From: Bacteroidota bacterium
GTDB lineage: Bacteria; Bacteroidota; Bacteroidia; AKYH767-A; 2013-40CM-41-45
Length of the DNA: 64,000 nucleotides
Assembly: GCA_016720655.1 (NCBI GenBank)
Contig: JADKKE010000002.1
Span: 124,001-188,000 of the forward strand
Direction: 5' to 3'
In this document: positions 1 through 9,481 of the stretch, piece after piece
How positions within the stretch are numbered: the first letter of the stretch is position 1
Layout: each line of letters opens with the position of its first letter
Made by a program: the position numbers and the translations under genes
Notes under the pieces: model-generated
Seen by the model: the letters and a program-made list of their open reading frames with translations, nothing else
Told to the model about the DNA's origin: nothing
Database searches by the model: none

Positions 1-1815
1 GAGTTAAGTGTTACGCTCGTGGCTTATCCCAATATGGAAGACCCAACAGCAATCGGAAAAGATTTTAATGAAACAGAAAAGAAAATTCATGAAACCATTA
101 CTGAGTTTGAAACAAGCGGAATTACTGACGATGCCTTGCAACGTGTGAAATCAGCTAAGGAATCTCATATCGTGGATGAAATTTCAACAACATTCGGAAA
201 AGCAGAATTGCTAACGGACTGGCAGTTATTTATCGGCAGGCCTTACAATCTTTCCGATGAACTGGATCGTTTTAACAAAGTAACAAAGGAAGACATCACG
301 CGCGTTTTCAATAAATATGTAAAAGATAAATATGCAGCCATTGTAAATGTTTATCCAAAGAGTCCGGATTCCAAGGACTCCGTGAAGAGTGTCAATCCAA
401 ATGCCAATTTGAAAGCAACGGATGATGCTGAATATGCCGGACTGAAATATGTAAAAGCAAAAGACAGTTTTGACAGAAGCAAACGTCCTCTGGCAGGTAC
501 TCCAAAAGCACCGGTGATTCCACAATCGTATTCCCAAGTGCTGAAAAACGGAATAAAAGTGATTGGTACGAAAACCCAGACTCCGAAAGTGGTCATGTTG
601 ATGACCATCAGAGGCGGGAATATGGTGTTTTCCGCTGACCCTAAAAAAAGCGGACTCAGTGAATTGACAAGCGGACTGATGAATGAAGGAACACAGAATT
701 ATACCACTGAACAGATCAGTGCAGAACTGGATAAACTTGGCAGTAGCATTGCATTTGACGGAGGAAGAGAAAATACAACAGTTGAAATTCAATCACTCAC
801 TAAAAATATTGATGCCACTTTAAAATTATTGGAGGAAAAATTATTTCGTCCGCGTTTTGATGCTGCAGATTTTAAACGGGTAAAAAAGCAATACATCGAA
901 TCCCTTGCGAACGACCGGAAATCGGCGGACGCTACAGCGGATAAACTTTACAGCAGCATCCTTTTCGGGAATACCATTCTTGGTGCATATCCAACCGAGA
1001 AAAATATCCGGAAATTCTCATTGGATGATGTAAAAGCCTATTACCAACAATACTATTCTCCATCTGTTTCGAGTTTTGTAATTGTTGGTGATATCAGTGA
1101 AGCTGAGATTTTGCCAAAGCTTGCATTTCTGGAAAAATGGGAGTCAAAAGAAGTGAAGTTGCCGGAAATTACTGTCACACCATCTGTTTTACCAACAACG
1201 ATATATATTGCAAACAAAGACAATGCTCCGCAATCCGTATTTAAAATTGGAAATACCGGATTGCCATTCGATGCAACCGGTGATTATTTCAAAGCGAACG
1301 TCATGAATTTCGCCCTGGGTGGAGCTTTCAATAGTCGTTTGAATCTGAATCTTCGGGAAGAAAAAGGATTCACCTACGGAATTCGTTCCGGATTTCAGGG
1401 AACAAAATATCCGGGTACATATACGATTGGTGCAAGTGTAAGAAGAACGGCTACAGATTCGAGTATCACGGAAGTAATGCGCGAAATAAAAGAATACAAA
1501 GAAAAAGGATTAACCGACGAAGAGGTCGCATTTACGCGTAATTCTATCCTGAACAGTGAAGCCTTGCGTTATGAATCTCCCTTTCAAAAAGCAATGTTCC
1601 TTTCACGAATTGTACAATACGATTTGCCGACAGATTTCACGATCAAACAAGCTCAGATTCTAAAGGACATGACGAAAGAGGACATGAACGCGCTTGCAAA
1701 GAAATACCTGAATCCTGACACTATGGTGATTTTGGTAGTTGGCAATAAATATACCTTGAAAGACAAATTGGAGAAGTTGGGTTACGGTAAAATCAAAGAT
1801 GTTGATCTGGAATAG
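1..1815 (+). CDS. M16 family zinc peptidase, C-terminal part (5' end outside window)
   Basis: The reading frame is open to base 1, so the true start and the zinc domain lie upstream. What is visible is the tail of the first M16 half, then a complete second half of about 430 residues. The second half has the usual core (GLSELTSGLMNEGT) but no HxxEH zinc motif, as expected for the non-catalytic partner half of tandem M16B proteins, and it has the late FTYGIRSGF segment holding the Arg/Tyr pair seen in such halves. Family members are periplasmic or outer-membrane-associated peptidases that degrade peptides in a clam-shell chamber. The GTG at base 19 lies inside the gene and is not a start. The TPR gene follows 79 bp downstream and may be co-transcribed. 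Confidence 0.9.
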   Translation, partial: ELSVTLVAYPNMEDPTAIGKDFNETEKKIHETITEFETSGITDDALQRVKSAKESHIVDEISTTFGKAELLTDWQLFIGRPYNLSDELDRFNKVTKEDITRVFNKYVKDKYAAIVNVYPKSPDSKDSVKSVNPNANLKATDDAEYAGLKYVKAKDSFDRSKRPLAGTPKAPVIPQSYSQVLKNGIKVIGTKTQTPKVVMLMTIRGGNMVFSADPKKSGLSELTSGLMNEGTQNYTTEQISAELDKLGSSIAFDGGRENTTVEIQSLTKNIDATLKLLEEKLFRPRFDAADFKRVKKQYIESLANDRKSADATADKLYSSILFGNTILGAYPTEKNIRKFSLDDVKAYYQQYYSPSVSSFVIVGDISEAEILPKLAFLEKWESKEVKLPEITVTPSVLPTTIYIANKDNAPQSVFKIGNTGLPFDATGDYFKANVMNFALGGAFNSRLNLNLREEKGFTYGIRSGFQGTKYPGTYTIGASVRRTATDSSITEVMREIKEYKEKGLTDEEVAFTRNSILNSEALRYESPFQKAMFLSRIVQYDLPTDFTIKQAQILKDMTKEDMNALAKKYLNPDTMVILVVGNKYTLKDKLEKLGYGKIKDVDLE

Positions 1816-1894
1816 TATTTGCAGGTCAGAGCATATTATATTTTATTCATCCACAAAATCACCATCACAGGTTAATTTATCAAATAACACGAAG

Positions 1895-3075
1895 ATGAAA
1901 CTTAAATTAATTATTCTTCTGCTTCTTGTATCTCTGCAATCCTGGTCACAGAATTTCAATGTACAAAGTGCATCAAATTCTTTGACTAATAAAGACCTGC
2001 CGGGAGCAAAGAAGTTTATCGATATGGCCGCTGAACATGAATCAACCGCCAACAGCCCAAAAATGTGGTATTATATGGGTAAGGTTTACCTGGAGATTTA
2101 TGAAGATTCAACCTCTAAAGCCAACGGTTTGGATCCGGACGCGATTGAAAAGTCAGCGAAAGGATTTTTGAATTGTTTAAAAACCGATACAAAAGCAAGC
2201 TATACGGATGAAGTCAATAAACTGGTTTGGATTCCGGGGATTGGATTATTCAACAATGCTATTGCTGCGTACACAAAAGGCGAAACTGAAAAATCTACGC
2301 GCTTGAATATGCTTGTTCTTGATATTTTACCATTGGACAAAGACAATAACCTTAAGCGCAATAATATCACCACAGAAATCGTTTACAGGAATCTGTATTT
2401 CAATGCCATAAAAGCAAAGGATAATGAGAAAGCTAAATCTTATCTCACAAAACTGATGGAAATGAAATTCAATGATCCGAAAATTTATCTGTACATGAGC
2501 CGGATACAAATGGAAGAGAAGGATACAACAAAAGCCATTGAATCCATCGCAAAAGGAAGAGCATTGTACGATGAGAATCCGACCCTGATGAATGAAGAAA
2601 TTCGTTTGTATATTCTAACCGGGCGAACTGAGGAACTTATTTCCAAACTGAATGCTTCAATTGAAACGACTCCGGATAACGAAAATCTGTACTTCACAAG
2701 AGCATCTTTGTATGAAGGAAAGAAAGATTATGAGAAGCAATAGCGGATTATAAAAAAACCATTGAACTAAATCCGGATTTGCTGTATGCGAATTACAATC
2801 TTGGTGTAATTTATTTTAATCAGGGAGCCGACAAAGCCAATGCAGCAAATTCTCTCAAGTCCAACGAAGAATTTGAAAAGGCGAAGAAGGTGTATGAGGA
2901 GAAGTTCAATCTGGGGGCGCCATACCTGGAAAAAGCCTTAGAATTAAACCCCAAGAAATCGGAGGATGATCAAAGTCTAAACAAGTCAATACTTCAAATT
3001 CTGAAACAGTTGTACGCCAGAACAAATCAGACGGAAAAGTACAATGCAATTAAAGCAAAGATAGAAGCGAAGTAA
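1895..3075 (+). CDS. Secreted TPR-repeat protein with one apparent frameshift
   Basis: The product begins with a signal peptide (MKLKLIILLLLVSLQSWSQ), then runs as helical TPR-like repeats to the end, about 393 residues. The ATG at 1895 is chosen over an upstream start at 1799 because the signal peptide begins there. The frame breaks at about 2734-2737: GAGAAGCAATAG ends the first frame, whereas one extra A gives KDYEKAIADYKKTIELNP, a textbook TPR helix that continues to 3075. This is a one-base deletion in a short A run, probably a sequence error rather than a dead gene. Periplasmic TPR proteins of this kind act as protein-protein scaffolds; the specific role is unknown. A strong terminator follows. 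Confidence 0.8.
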
Positions 3076-3107
3076 TTTTCAAATTACATTTCGACACTTA
3101 ATAATGA

Positions 3108-3137
3108 AAGCCGGCATGATATGCCGGCTTTTTGTTT
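3108..3137 (+). terminator. Rho-independent terminator after the TPR gene
   Basis: A perfect 10-bp stem (AAGCCGGCAT / ATGCCGGCTT) with a GAT loop is followed directly by a T-rich run. It lies 33 bp past the stop codon. Confidence 0.9.
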
Positions 3138-3759
3138 TCCAGGGATCCGGGAATCCAGAAGTTCTTAATCAAGGAGGTATGGCCTAAATACCGAACCAAT
3201 CTATTTAACATAATATTTATTATAAGACATAATTGTATGTAAAGTATTGCAAATAAGGAACTACCAGATCTAACAGTTATCTGATTTGCCTGGTTTTCTC
3301 TTCTCCGTTTCAACCCAAGAGCGTGCTGTTTCATAACCTTTTACCCTCTATTCTTCTTAGAAGAATTTCTCAATTCCATTTCTAATCTACCCTTTCAAAA
3401 TAAATCGTGGAAAGTAAATTTTGATTTTAAGTCCATTTTCTAACACCTATATATATGTACTGTTGAAATTGTATATCCTCCGATTCCTGGTTTAATCATT
3501 TCGATTTTCCTTTTTATTAACCTGTTTTCCGTCGAAATTTCACTGATAAGCAGTCCAAAAGTGCTTTTTTTGTTCAAAAAATAGGATTTATCTTGTTCAA
3601 TTTCAAGTAGTTCCAACTGCCCAGTGTTCGCAACCGTTCACCAATTCAAACGGTGCAATTCACCAAATAAGGTTTATTTCAGGACCCTTCAGAAGGTATT
3701 TTTGAATCATCAGACCACAGCCATGAGCAACCATTCGCACGGTTCAAAAAACAAAAGAT
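3138..3759. other. Gene-free AT-rich stretch
   Basis: No ORF here resembles a known protein. The stretch is AT-rich and holds CTATTTAACATAATATT (near 3201), which recurs in the non-coding stretch near 9128. No promoter or RNA was recognised. Confidence 0.4.
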
Positions 3760-4416
3760 ATGAAAACAAGCTGTTGTCATACCAAAAACTATCGTCTGGA
3801 AATGGACTCAGTCCTTTGCCTGCACGAAACATGTGAGAATTACCTGCGGGAAACAAAACTCATTGAGCGATCACGCTTTTGGAATAGCGTATTTGTATTC
3901 CATTTCTCAGTATTCTTCTTTATTCTCTGCTCAACGGATTTCTCATTCACAAATGGAACATCGGTTCTTAGGGTTCCACATAACAGGACACCAAAGGCCG
4001 AACAAAAACCATTGACGAAAGAATCACTTCGCCAGGAACTCGATATTCAACATGTAATTTGTCCTGAACAAGTCTATGCACAGATTCTTATTGAATCCGG
4101 ACACCTGAATTCATTTCTGGTAAGCCGTACCAATAATCTCTTGGGCATGCGATATCCCTTCAAGAGACAAACAACTGCCATCGGAATTTTTCTTCCTGAT
4201 GAAAACATCGTCATCAAAGGAACTCAGGAAGAATTGAAAAAATACCGGAACAAAAATCACTATGCAGTATATGCCAGCTGGCAGGATTGCGTTGGAGATT
4301 ATAAATTCTGGCAGGACAATTGTTTTAAACTAACAGAGCGTTACCTAACCTTCCTTGGAACATATTATGCTGAGGACGATCAATATGTTGCGAAGATTAA
4401 GCAGCTCTCAAGATAG
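3760..4416 (+). CDS. Glucosaminidase-domain protein (FlgJ/Bax-like peptidoglycan hydrolase)
   Basis: The C-terminal ~140 residues match the glucosaminidase (lysozyme-like) fold: PEQVYAQILIESGHLNSFL carries the catalytic-type Glu in an ILIESG motif, then NNLLGMRYP and the YAVYASWQDCVGDYKFWQ signature. Such domains cleave beta-1,4 bonds in peptidoglycan. The N-terminal ~80 residues are poorly conserved and include a hydrophobic stretch (VFVFHFSVFFFILCS) that could be a signal anchor. The start is uncertain: 3760 is the only in-frame ATG before the hydrophobic stretch. Heptamer repeats and a bidirectional terminator follow. Confidence 0.75.
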   Translation: MKTSCCHTKNYRLEMDSVLCLHETCENYLRETKLIERSRFWNSVFVFHFSVFFFILCSTDFSFTNGTSVLRVPHNRTPKAEQKPLTKESLRQELDIQHVICPEQVYAQILIESGHLNSFLVSRTNNLLGMRYPFKRQTTAIGIFLPDENIVIKGTQEELKKYRNKNHYAVYASWQDCVGDYKFWQDNCFKLTERYLTFLGTYYAEDDQYVAKIKQLSR

Positions 4417-4418
4417 TT

Positions 4419-4560
4419 ATGAGGTATGAGGTATGAGTTATGAGTTATGAGTTCAAAATTGCAAACCATAATTCTAAATTTAAATTCTAATTTCTAATTT
4501 CTAATTTCTAAATTCTAATTTCTAAATTCTAATTTCAATTCTAATTTAATTTCTAAAAAA
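4419..4560. repeat. Degenerate heptamer-period arrays (TGAGTTA then TCTAATT)
   Basis: Right after the glucosaminidase stop there are about four units of TGAGGTA/TGAGTTA, then about ten units of TCTAATT/TCTAAAT. Both blocks have a 7-bp period. There is no coding potential. Confidence 0.9.
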
Positions 4561-4561
4561 T

Positions 4562-4596
4562 AAAAAGGCAGTTGAATTCATCCAGCTGCCTTTTTT
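4562..4596. terminator. Bidirectional terminator between converging genes
   Basis: The stem AAAAAGGCAG / CTGCCTTTTT has a 14-nt loop, with A and T tracts on either side, so it can stop transcription from both the plus-strand glucosaminidase and the minus-strand genes. Confidence 0.85.
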
Positions 4597-4617
4597 ATGA
4601 TTAGTTCATTCAGGGAA

Positions 4618-4761
4618 TCATCCCCATTTAAGTACACTAAAAATCCAGATCAAAGTAATCAGGATCCAAAGGAATGCAAATGCAGCTGCACCGCCTTTAC
4701 CAAAATAAGTATACCAGATTCCCTGGTTCTGTTGTGTACCTTGATGATGTTCTTGTGACAT
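4618..4761 (-). CDS. 47-residue single-span membrane protein
   Basis: This short ORF reads MSQEHHQGTQQNQGIWYTYF, then GKGGAAAFAFLWILITLIWIF and a short tail ending KWG. It has a polar His/Gln-rich N-terminus followed by one clear transmembrane helix. Its codons look like those of neighbouring genes, and it ends just before a bidirectional terminator, which supports expression. It lies 65 bp downstream of hemF on the same strand and may be co-transcribed. I do not recognise the family. It resembles in size the small accessory subunits of respiratory or transport complexes, but that is only a comparison. Confidence 0.6.
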   Translation of the reverse strand: MSQEHHQGTQQNQGIWYTYFGKGGAAAFAFLWILITLIWIFSVLKWG

Positions 4762-4826
4762 AGGAATGAGATGCTTTTTTGTGAATGCAAATATTGGAAA
4801 TTTCTCTGAAATACAATAATATTATG

Positions 4827-5753
4827 TTAAGTAGACCTTTTCTCTATCCAATCAATGCCTTTTTTCAAAAAGTTTAGCGTTTTTTGTTCGGTAGATTCTG
4901 TTTCTGGTTTGTAATCATAAATCCATTCTGCGATTGGTGGTAAACTCATTAAAATTGATTCTGTCCTGCCATTGGTTTCCAGTCCAAAACGAGTTCCGCG
5001 GTCGTATACCAGATTGAATTCGACATACCTTCCTCTCCTTAAACGCTGCCATTTTTTTTCGGTTTCCGTATATTCCTTTTCTTTATTCTTTTCGATTAAG
5101 GCTGTATAAACCGGTGCGAATGTATTTCCAACATCCTGCACAAATTTCCAAATGGCTGTTTTATCTGGTTGTGTATGATCTTCCTTCAAGTGATCGAAAA
5201 AAATTCCCCCAATTCCCCTCATTTCCTGTCGATGACGGATGAAAAAATAATCATCAGCCCAGGTTTTAAATTTTGGATAATACTGTTTATCATGACGATC
5301 ACAAGTTGTTTTCAGTGATTGATGAAAAAAAACTGCATCCTCCGGAATCACATAATGCGGTGTCAAATCAATTCCTCCACCAAACCACCAGGAAGAACCA
5401 TCACCACTTTCAAAATACCGAACGTTCATGTGAATAATGGGTACAAAAGGATTGCATGGATGAATGACAATTGAAACTCCTGTCGCAAAAAAACTCTCTT
5501 CCAGCATCTGATCTTCACTCCCTTGCTTACGTAAAAAATCAGGAGTGTTTCCAAATACTGCAGAATAGTTTACTCCACCTTTTTCAATCACTTTCCCGTT
5601 TTCCATGATCCTGGATCTCCCGCCACCACCGCCTTCACGTTCCCAAAGATCCTCCCTGAATTTCCCATACCCATCAGCTTTTTCCAAAGCAGTAGTTATC
5701 CTGTCCTGCAAACCCCGAAACCATTCCGATATTTCTAATGCTGATTTCGTCAT
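4827..5753 (-). CDS. hemF: Oxygen-dependent coproporphyrinogen III oxidase
   Basis: HemF oxidatively decarboxylates coproporphyrinogen III to protoporphyrinogen IX in haem synthesis, using O2 and no metal or cofactor. The 308-residue length is normal. Conserved blocks are all present: WFGGGIDLTPHYVIPEDAV, the FHQSLKTTCDRH histidines, GIGGIFFDHL and RRGRYVEFNLVYDRGTRFGL near the C-terminus. The start is the ATG at 5753. Its presence means the cell makes haem aerobically. The upstream region is filled by heptamer repeats. Confidence 0.96.
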   Translation of the reverse strand: MTKSALEISEWFRGLQDRITTALEKADGYGKFREDLWEREGGGGGRSRIMENGKVIEKGGVNYSAVFGNTPDFLRKQGSEDQMLEESFFATGVSIVIHPCNPFVPIIHMNVRYFESGDGSSWWFGGGIDLTPHYVIPEDAVFFHQSLKTTCDRHDKQYYPKFKTWADDYFFIRHRQEMRGIGGIFFDHLKEDHTQPDKTAIWKFVQDVGNTFAPVYTALIEKNKEKEYTETEKKWQRLRRGRYVEFNLVYDRGTRFGLETNGRTESILMSLPPIAEWIYDYKPETESTEQKTLNFLKKGIDWIEKRST

Positions 5754-5759
5754 GGATGA

Positions 5760-5905
5760 ATTGGGTTCAAAGTTTAAGGTTTAAAGTTCAAGGTAAAAGT
5801 TCAGGGTTTCCGTGTTCAGAGTTCAGGGTTATGGGACAGCTATCTTGCAGCTCATTACTCATAATTCATAACTCATAACTCATAATTCTAAATTCTAAAT
5901 TCATT
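5760..5905. repeat. Degenerate heptamer-period arrays (GTTCAAA/GTTTAAG and CTCATAA, TCTAAAT)
   Basis: The gap between hemF and the LysM gene is almost entirely 7-bp periodic: GTTCAAA, GTTTAAG, GTTCAAG and GTTCAGG units (5769-5832), then CTCATAA/TTCATAA units and TCTAAAT units (5850-5902). CTCATAA and TCTAAAT are the heptamers also found at 4419-4560, the first in reverse complement. Confidence 0.9.
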
Positions 5906-5907
5906 AT

Positions 5908-7389
5908 TCACTCTGCAATGAGCTCCGGTATAAAATTCTGGAATCGTAAAAAATGCAGGATTTTATTTTCGTTGCAAAGCCCGGCATCCGTTTTTGAAAA
6001 AAGGAAATCAGAATAAAGTCCGTCTATCTTTTGCTCGCTTTTCCCCGATGAAAATTTCAATTCGTTGCGCAAATACAATGTTCCGGCAACATACATAGCA
6101 TCATATCCCTGGTATGCCGCTTCTGCCGGTTCAGTATTGTATGTATCTCTATAATATCTTCTGAATTGCTCAATCTGTGGATCTTTATAGTCAACAAAAC
6201 CTGCATTAAACAATACAACCTGGAAGGTATCAAACAATGCAGGATCAATGGTTTCAAAATATTGCCAGGTAGGCAGACCTACAACCGTGATTTGATAATT
6301 TCCGACCTGTTCTTTCAGGGAATTGAAAATTGTAGAAACCATGTCCTCATTTGACGATGGAAGGAAAACTACATTTCTCTTTCCTTTCACAAGACTGTCG
6401 ATAATTCCTTTGAGTTCAAGCTTGCCATAATCTGCAAAACGCACTTTTGAATCCGGAGCTGTGTCCAACCAACCCTGACGAAAAATCAGGGAGCGTTCAT
6501 TTTCTTTAATCTGTGATGTTTTGACAACGATGCAATTTGCATCCGGAAATAAAACCGCGGCTCGTTTGCCCATCATCCTGCATTGCAATAATGATGAAGG
6601 AAATAAAGCAATCGCTTGTGGATTCATTTTTATCTGATCTGTGACATTTGTGCCTGCAACTAAAAAAGCAGATTGATGTTTATTCGAATATTCATTTAGC
6701 TTTTTTAATTCTGTACCGCCGAGATTTGTGATCAGAAGTTCCTGATTCTGCAATTCAGATTTGAATAAAAGTTTCGAAAGGCGTGAACTATCTTCCTCAG
6801 TGTCGTACACAGTCAGGTGGACTTTCAATCCCTGTCCTTTCAGGCGAACCAATGCACTTTGCATACCCTGATAAAATTGCAGATTGGTTTCAATTTCTTT
6901 TTCAAGTGGTTCATGTACATAACTGGAATCATGAACTTCGCCGGGGAGATAAATTCGGCTTAAGTTTAATTTGGTAAAAAAAGAAGTTTTAAATTCCTTC
7001 TCCTTGGGATTGATATCCTCCACTTTTTGTTCTTCCTTCTTGATATCCTCTTTTTTTAGCCAGCTATAGGCAGGAATCCACAATTTCATTTTTCCTTTCA
7101 ATCCTTCCCTTGCCAGATCCGGATTAAACTGATGTATTTCTTCTTGTGGAATTCTGAATTTCTGAGATATGGAAAAAAGTGTTTCACCTTTTCCAACTTT
7201 ATAAATAAAAAATTTACGGGAATTCACAAACCGTACTTCACTTGTATCTTTTTTAGTGAGCGATTGTGCTGATGCAAAATCAATACAAAACAGTAAAGAA
7301 CATAGTATCCATAATCCCGGCAAGCTCAGTTTTTTTACAAAACTGAAATAATCTAACTTTTTTTCAAAAGTCATTTGATTTATCTCCAT
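5908..7389 (-). CDS. LysM protein with a periplasmic-binding-protein-like domain
   Basis: The N-terminus carries a signal sequence ending near IDFASAQS. A LysM domain follows (VGKGETLFSISQKFRIPQEE through KLWIPAYSW), which binds peptidoglycan. The remaining ~330 residues look like a type I periplasmic-binding fold: alternating strands and helices with AFLVAGTNVTDQ, VVFLPSSNEDM and a C-terminal AAYQGYDAMYVAGTLYLRN. This architecture is common in Bacteroidota as a cell-envelope protein of unknown ligand. The ATG at 7389 is preferred; a longer frame would start inside guaA, and MTFEKK at 7374 is an alternative. It sits 20 bp after guaA and is probably its operon partner. Confidence 0.75.
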   Translation of the reverse strand: MEINQMTFEKKLDYFSFVKKLSLPGLWILCSLLFCIDFASAQSLTKKDTSEVRFVNSRKFFIYKVGKGETLFSISQKFRIPQEEIHQFNPDLAREGLKGKMKLWIPAYSWLKKEDIKKEEQKVEDINPKEKEFKTSFFTKLNLSRIYLPGEVHDSSYVHEPLEKEIETNLQFYQGMQSALVRLKGQGLKVHLTVYDTEEDSSRLSKLLFKSELQNQELLITNLGGTELKKLNEYSNKHQSAFLVAGTNVTDQIKMNPQAIALFPSSLLQCRMMGKRAAVLFPDANCIVVKTSQIKENERSLIFRQGWLDTAPDSKVRFADYGKLELKGIIDSLVKGKRNVVFLPSSNEDMVSTIFNSLKEQVGNYQITVVGLPTWQYFETIDPALFDTFQVVLFNAGFVDYKDPQIEQFRRYYRDTYNTEPAEAAYQGYDAMYVAGTLYLRNELKFSSGKSEQKIDGLYSDFLFSKTDAGLCNENKILHFLRFQNFIPELIAE

Positions 7390-7409
7390 GGATAGTCTAT
7401 TTATTAATA

Positions 7410-8939
7410 TTATTCCCACTCGATTGTTGCCGGTGGCTTGGAACTGATATCGTAGACAACCCGATTGATTCCTTTCACCCGGTTGATAATTTCATTCGAC
7501 ATCTTTGCAAGAAATGTATGCGGTAAATGACACCAGTCTGCCGTCATGCCATCAACAGAGGTAACCGCGCGAAGTACAACTGCATTTTCATATGTTCGCT
7601 CATCACCCATGACTCCAACAGACTGCACCGGGAGAAGGATTGTCGCTGCTTGCCAAACTTCATCGTACAGGTTGTGCTCTTTAAGTCCGTCGATAAAAAT
7701 CGCATCGGCTTCCTGCACGATTGCTACTTTTTCAGGTGTAATATCTCCAAGGATCCGGATCGCCAGACCGGGACCGGGGAAAGGATGACGGTTCAAAATT
7801 GAAGTGTCAAGGCCAAGTTCTTTTCCCACTTTCCGGACCTCGTCTTTGAACAAAGCTTTCAAGGGCTCGATGATTTTCAAATTCATCTTATCCGGAAGCC
7901 CGCCTACGTTATGATGAGATTTGATGGTTGCCGATGGCCCTTTAACGCTTACCGATTCGATCACATCCGGGTAAATTGTTCCCTGTCCCAACCATTTCAC
8001 ATCTTTAATACGATGTGCCTCGGTGTCAAAAACATCGATGAATACCTTTCCAATTGCTTTTCGCTTTTGTTCAGGATCAGATACCCCTTTGAGAGCTGAA
8101 TAGAAAAGATCTTTCGCATTGATGCCGGAAATATTTAAACCCATATGACGATAAGAATCCAGTACGGATTCATATTCGTTCTTTCGAAGCAAACCGTTGT
8201 CAACAAAAATGCAATGCAGATTTTTACCAATCGCACGATGAAGCAGCATGGCCGCAACAGAAGAATCAACACCACCCGAAAGGCCTAGTACGACCTGATC
8301 ATTTTGAATTGTGTCTTTTAATTTCTGAACTGTTTCATCTACAAAAGATGCCGGAGTCCAATCCTGTTTGCAGTTACAAATGTTTACAAGGAAATTCTGC
8401 AATAAGGCTTTTCCATCCGTCGAGTGCGTAACCTCCGGGTGAAATTGAATGCCATATGTTTGTTCATTTTGAATTTTGTAAGCCGCAACTTTTACATCTG
8501 CAGTACTTGCAATAATTTCAAAATTTTCAGGAGCTTTTGTAATTGTATCCGCGTGAGACATCCATACTGTAGAGGACGAACTTATTCCTTTAAATAAGGG
8601 GTTCGCAGAATTCACTGCTTCCAAAGTCGCCCGACCATATTCTCTGATTTTTGATGGCATCACTTCTCCCCCGTTACTCTGGGCAATGAATTGTGCTCCG
8701 TAACAAATTCCCAGAACCGGGATTTTATTTCGAATTGATTTCAAATCAATTTGTGGGGAGTTCGCATCCCTGACAGAACACGGACTGCCAGAAAGTATAA
8801 GCCCTTTTATTGAGGAAGAAATGGGTGGAATCTGATGAAACGGATGTATTTCACAGTATACATTCAATTCCCGAACCCGTCGTGCAATCAATTGTGTATA
8901 CTGGGAACCAAAATCAATAATCAGAATGGTTTCGTGCAT
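7410..8939 (-). CDS. guaA: GMP synthase (glutamine-hydrolysing)
   Basis: GuaA converts XMP to GMP using ATP and glutamine. The class-I amidotransferase half has the nucleophile region VLGICYGAQFIA and the FHPEVTHS His/Glu pair. The ATP-pyrophosphatase half has the P-loop LSGGVDSSVAAML. The C-terminal dimerisation domain ends with VVYDISSKPPATIEWE, the usual GuaA ending. The ATG at 8939 gives 509 residues, the normal size; a TTG two codons upstream is less likely. A TAnnTTTG-like TAATTTTG (minus strand, 8943-8950) lies directly before the start, so the leader would be extremely short if it is used. Confidence 0.97.
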   Translation of the reverse strand: MHETILIIDFGSQYTQLIARRVRELNVYCEIHPFHQIPPISSSIKGLILSGSPCSVRDANSPQIDLKSIRNKIPVLGICYGAQFIAQSNGGEVMPSKIREYGRATLEAVNSANPLFKGISSSSTVWMSHADTITKAPENFEIIASTADVKVAAYKIQNEQTYGIQFHPEVTHSTDGKALLQNFLVNICNCKQDWTPASFVDETVQKLKDTIQNDQVVLGLSGGVDSSVAAMLLHRAIGKNLHCIFVDNGLLRKNEYESVLDSYRHMGLNISGINAKDLFYSALKGVSDPEQKRKAIGKVFIDVFDTEAHRIKDVKWLGQGTIYPDVIESVSVKGPSATIKSHHNVGGLPDKMNLKIIEPLKALFKDEVRKVGKELGLDTSILNRHPFPGPGLAIRILGDITPEKVAIVQEADAIFIDGLKEHNLYDEVWQAATILLPVQSVGVMGDERTYENAVVLRAVTSVDGMTADWCHLPHTFLAKMSNEIINRVKGINRVVYDISSKPPATIEWE

Positions 8940-8950
8940 GCGCAAAATTA

Positions 8951-9481
8951 ACAGAATTAATTTCTTCTCATCTCCATCTGAACAAATATGCTTGAAAATT
9001 ATTTCAAATTCCTTCCCGTTTTAAGAATTTGAAATGAATTGAAGTTTTAACTCAAAAAAATATTTCAGTAAGAATTTCTACTTTTTCCATTAAAAAAAAT
9101 TGCAATTCCCTCCCCATCGAACAATTCCTATTTAACATAATATTCAGAAAATCAAAACAATGCCCTGATTTCAGTCATAGCTATATGACTTGGATATGTT
9201 GTATTATTATCTAAATTGCATAGCAAAAAATCAAGTAAGAATTTTCAGAAGACTTCGTGGAAGGGTCTGGTAATAATGTAAGGAAATTCTTCATATTGAT
9301 TTATTATTGAACATAAATCTGTTCTGTTGATGAACAAAAATTTCAACTTTTTGTATAATAAATTAAAAAATCAGGGTGATGAAATTCGTGCAAAGCCACT
9401 CCAGTATTTCTACAGATTAGACTGCTTATTTAACACCCGGAAACACATCTATAAATCGTCTATTATTTACCACAATTACCG
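8951..9481. other. Divergent gene-free region between guaA and the phosphoesterase gene
   Basis: This AT-rich region between divergent genes must hold both promoters. No convincing plus-strand promoter was found. CTATTTAACATAATATT (near 9128) repeats a string from about 3201. No ORF or RNA was recognised. Confidence 0.4.

Noticed and set aside
226..792. 188-residue minus-strand ORF
   Set aside because: Shadow of the M16 protease; Cys/Phe/His-rich and no family features.
3098..3334. Minus-strand ORF after the TPR gene
   Set aside because: It runs through the terminator hairpin and has no recognisable protein features.
3201..9145. Shared string CTATTTAACATAATATT at ~3201 and ~9128 as a mobile repeat
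   Set aside because: Only ~17 bp of AT-rich sequence is shared and flanks differ, so chance cannot be excluded.
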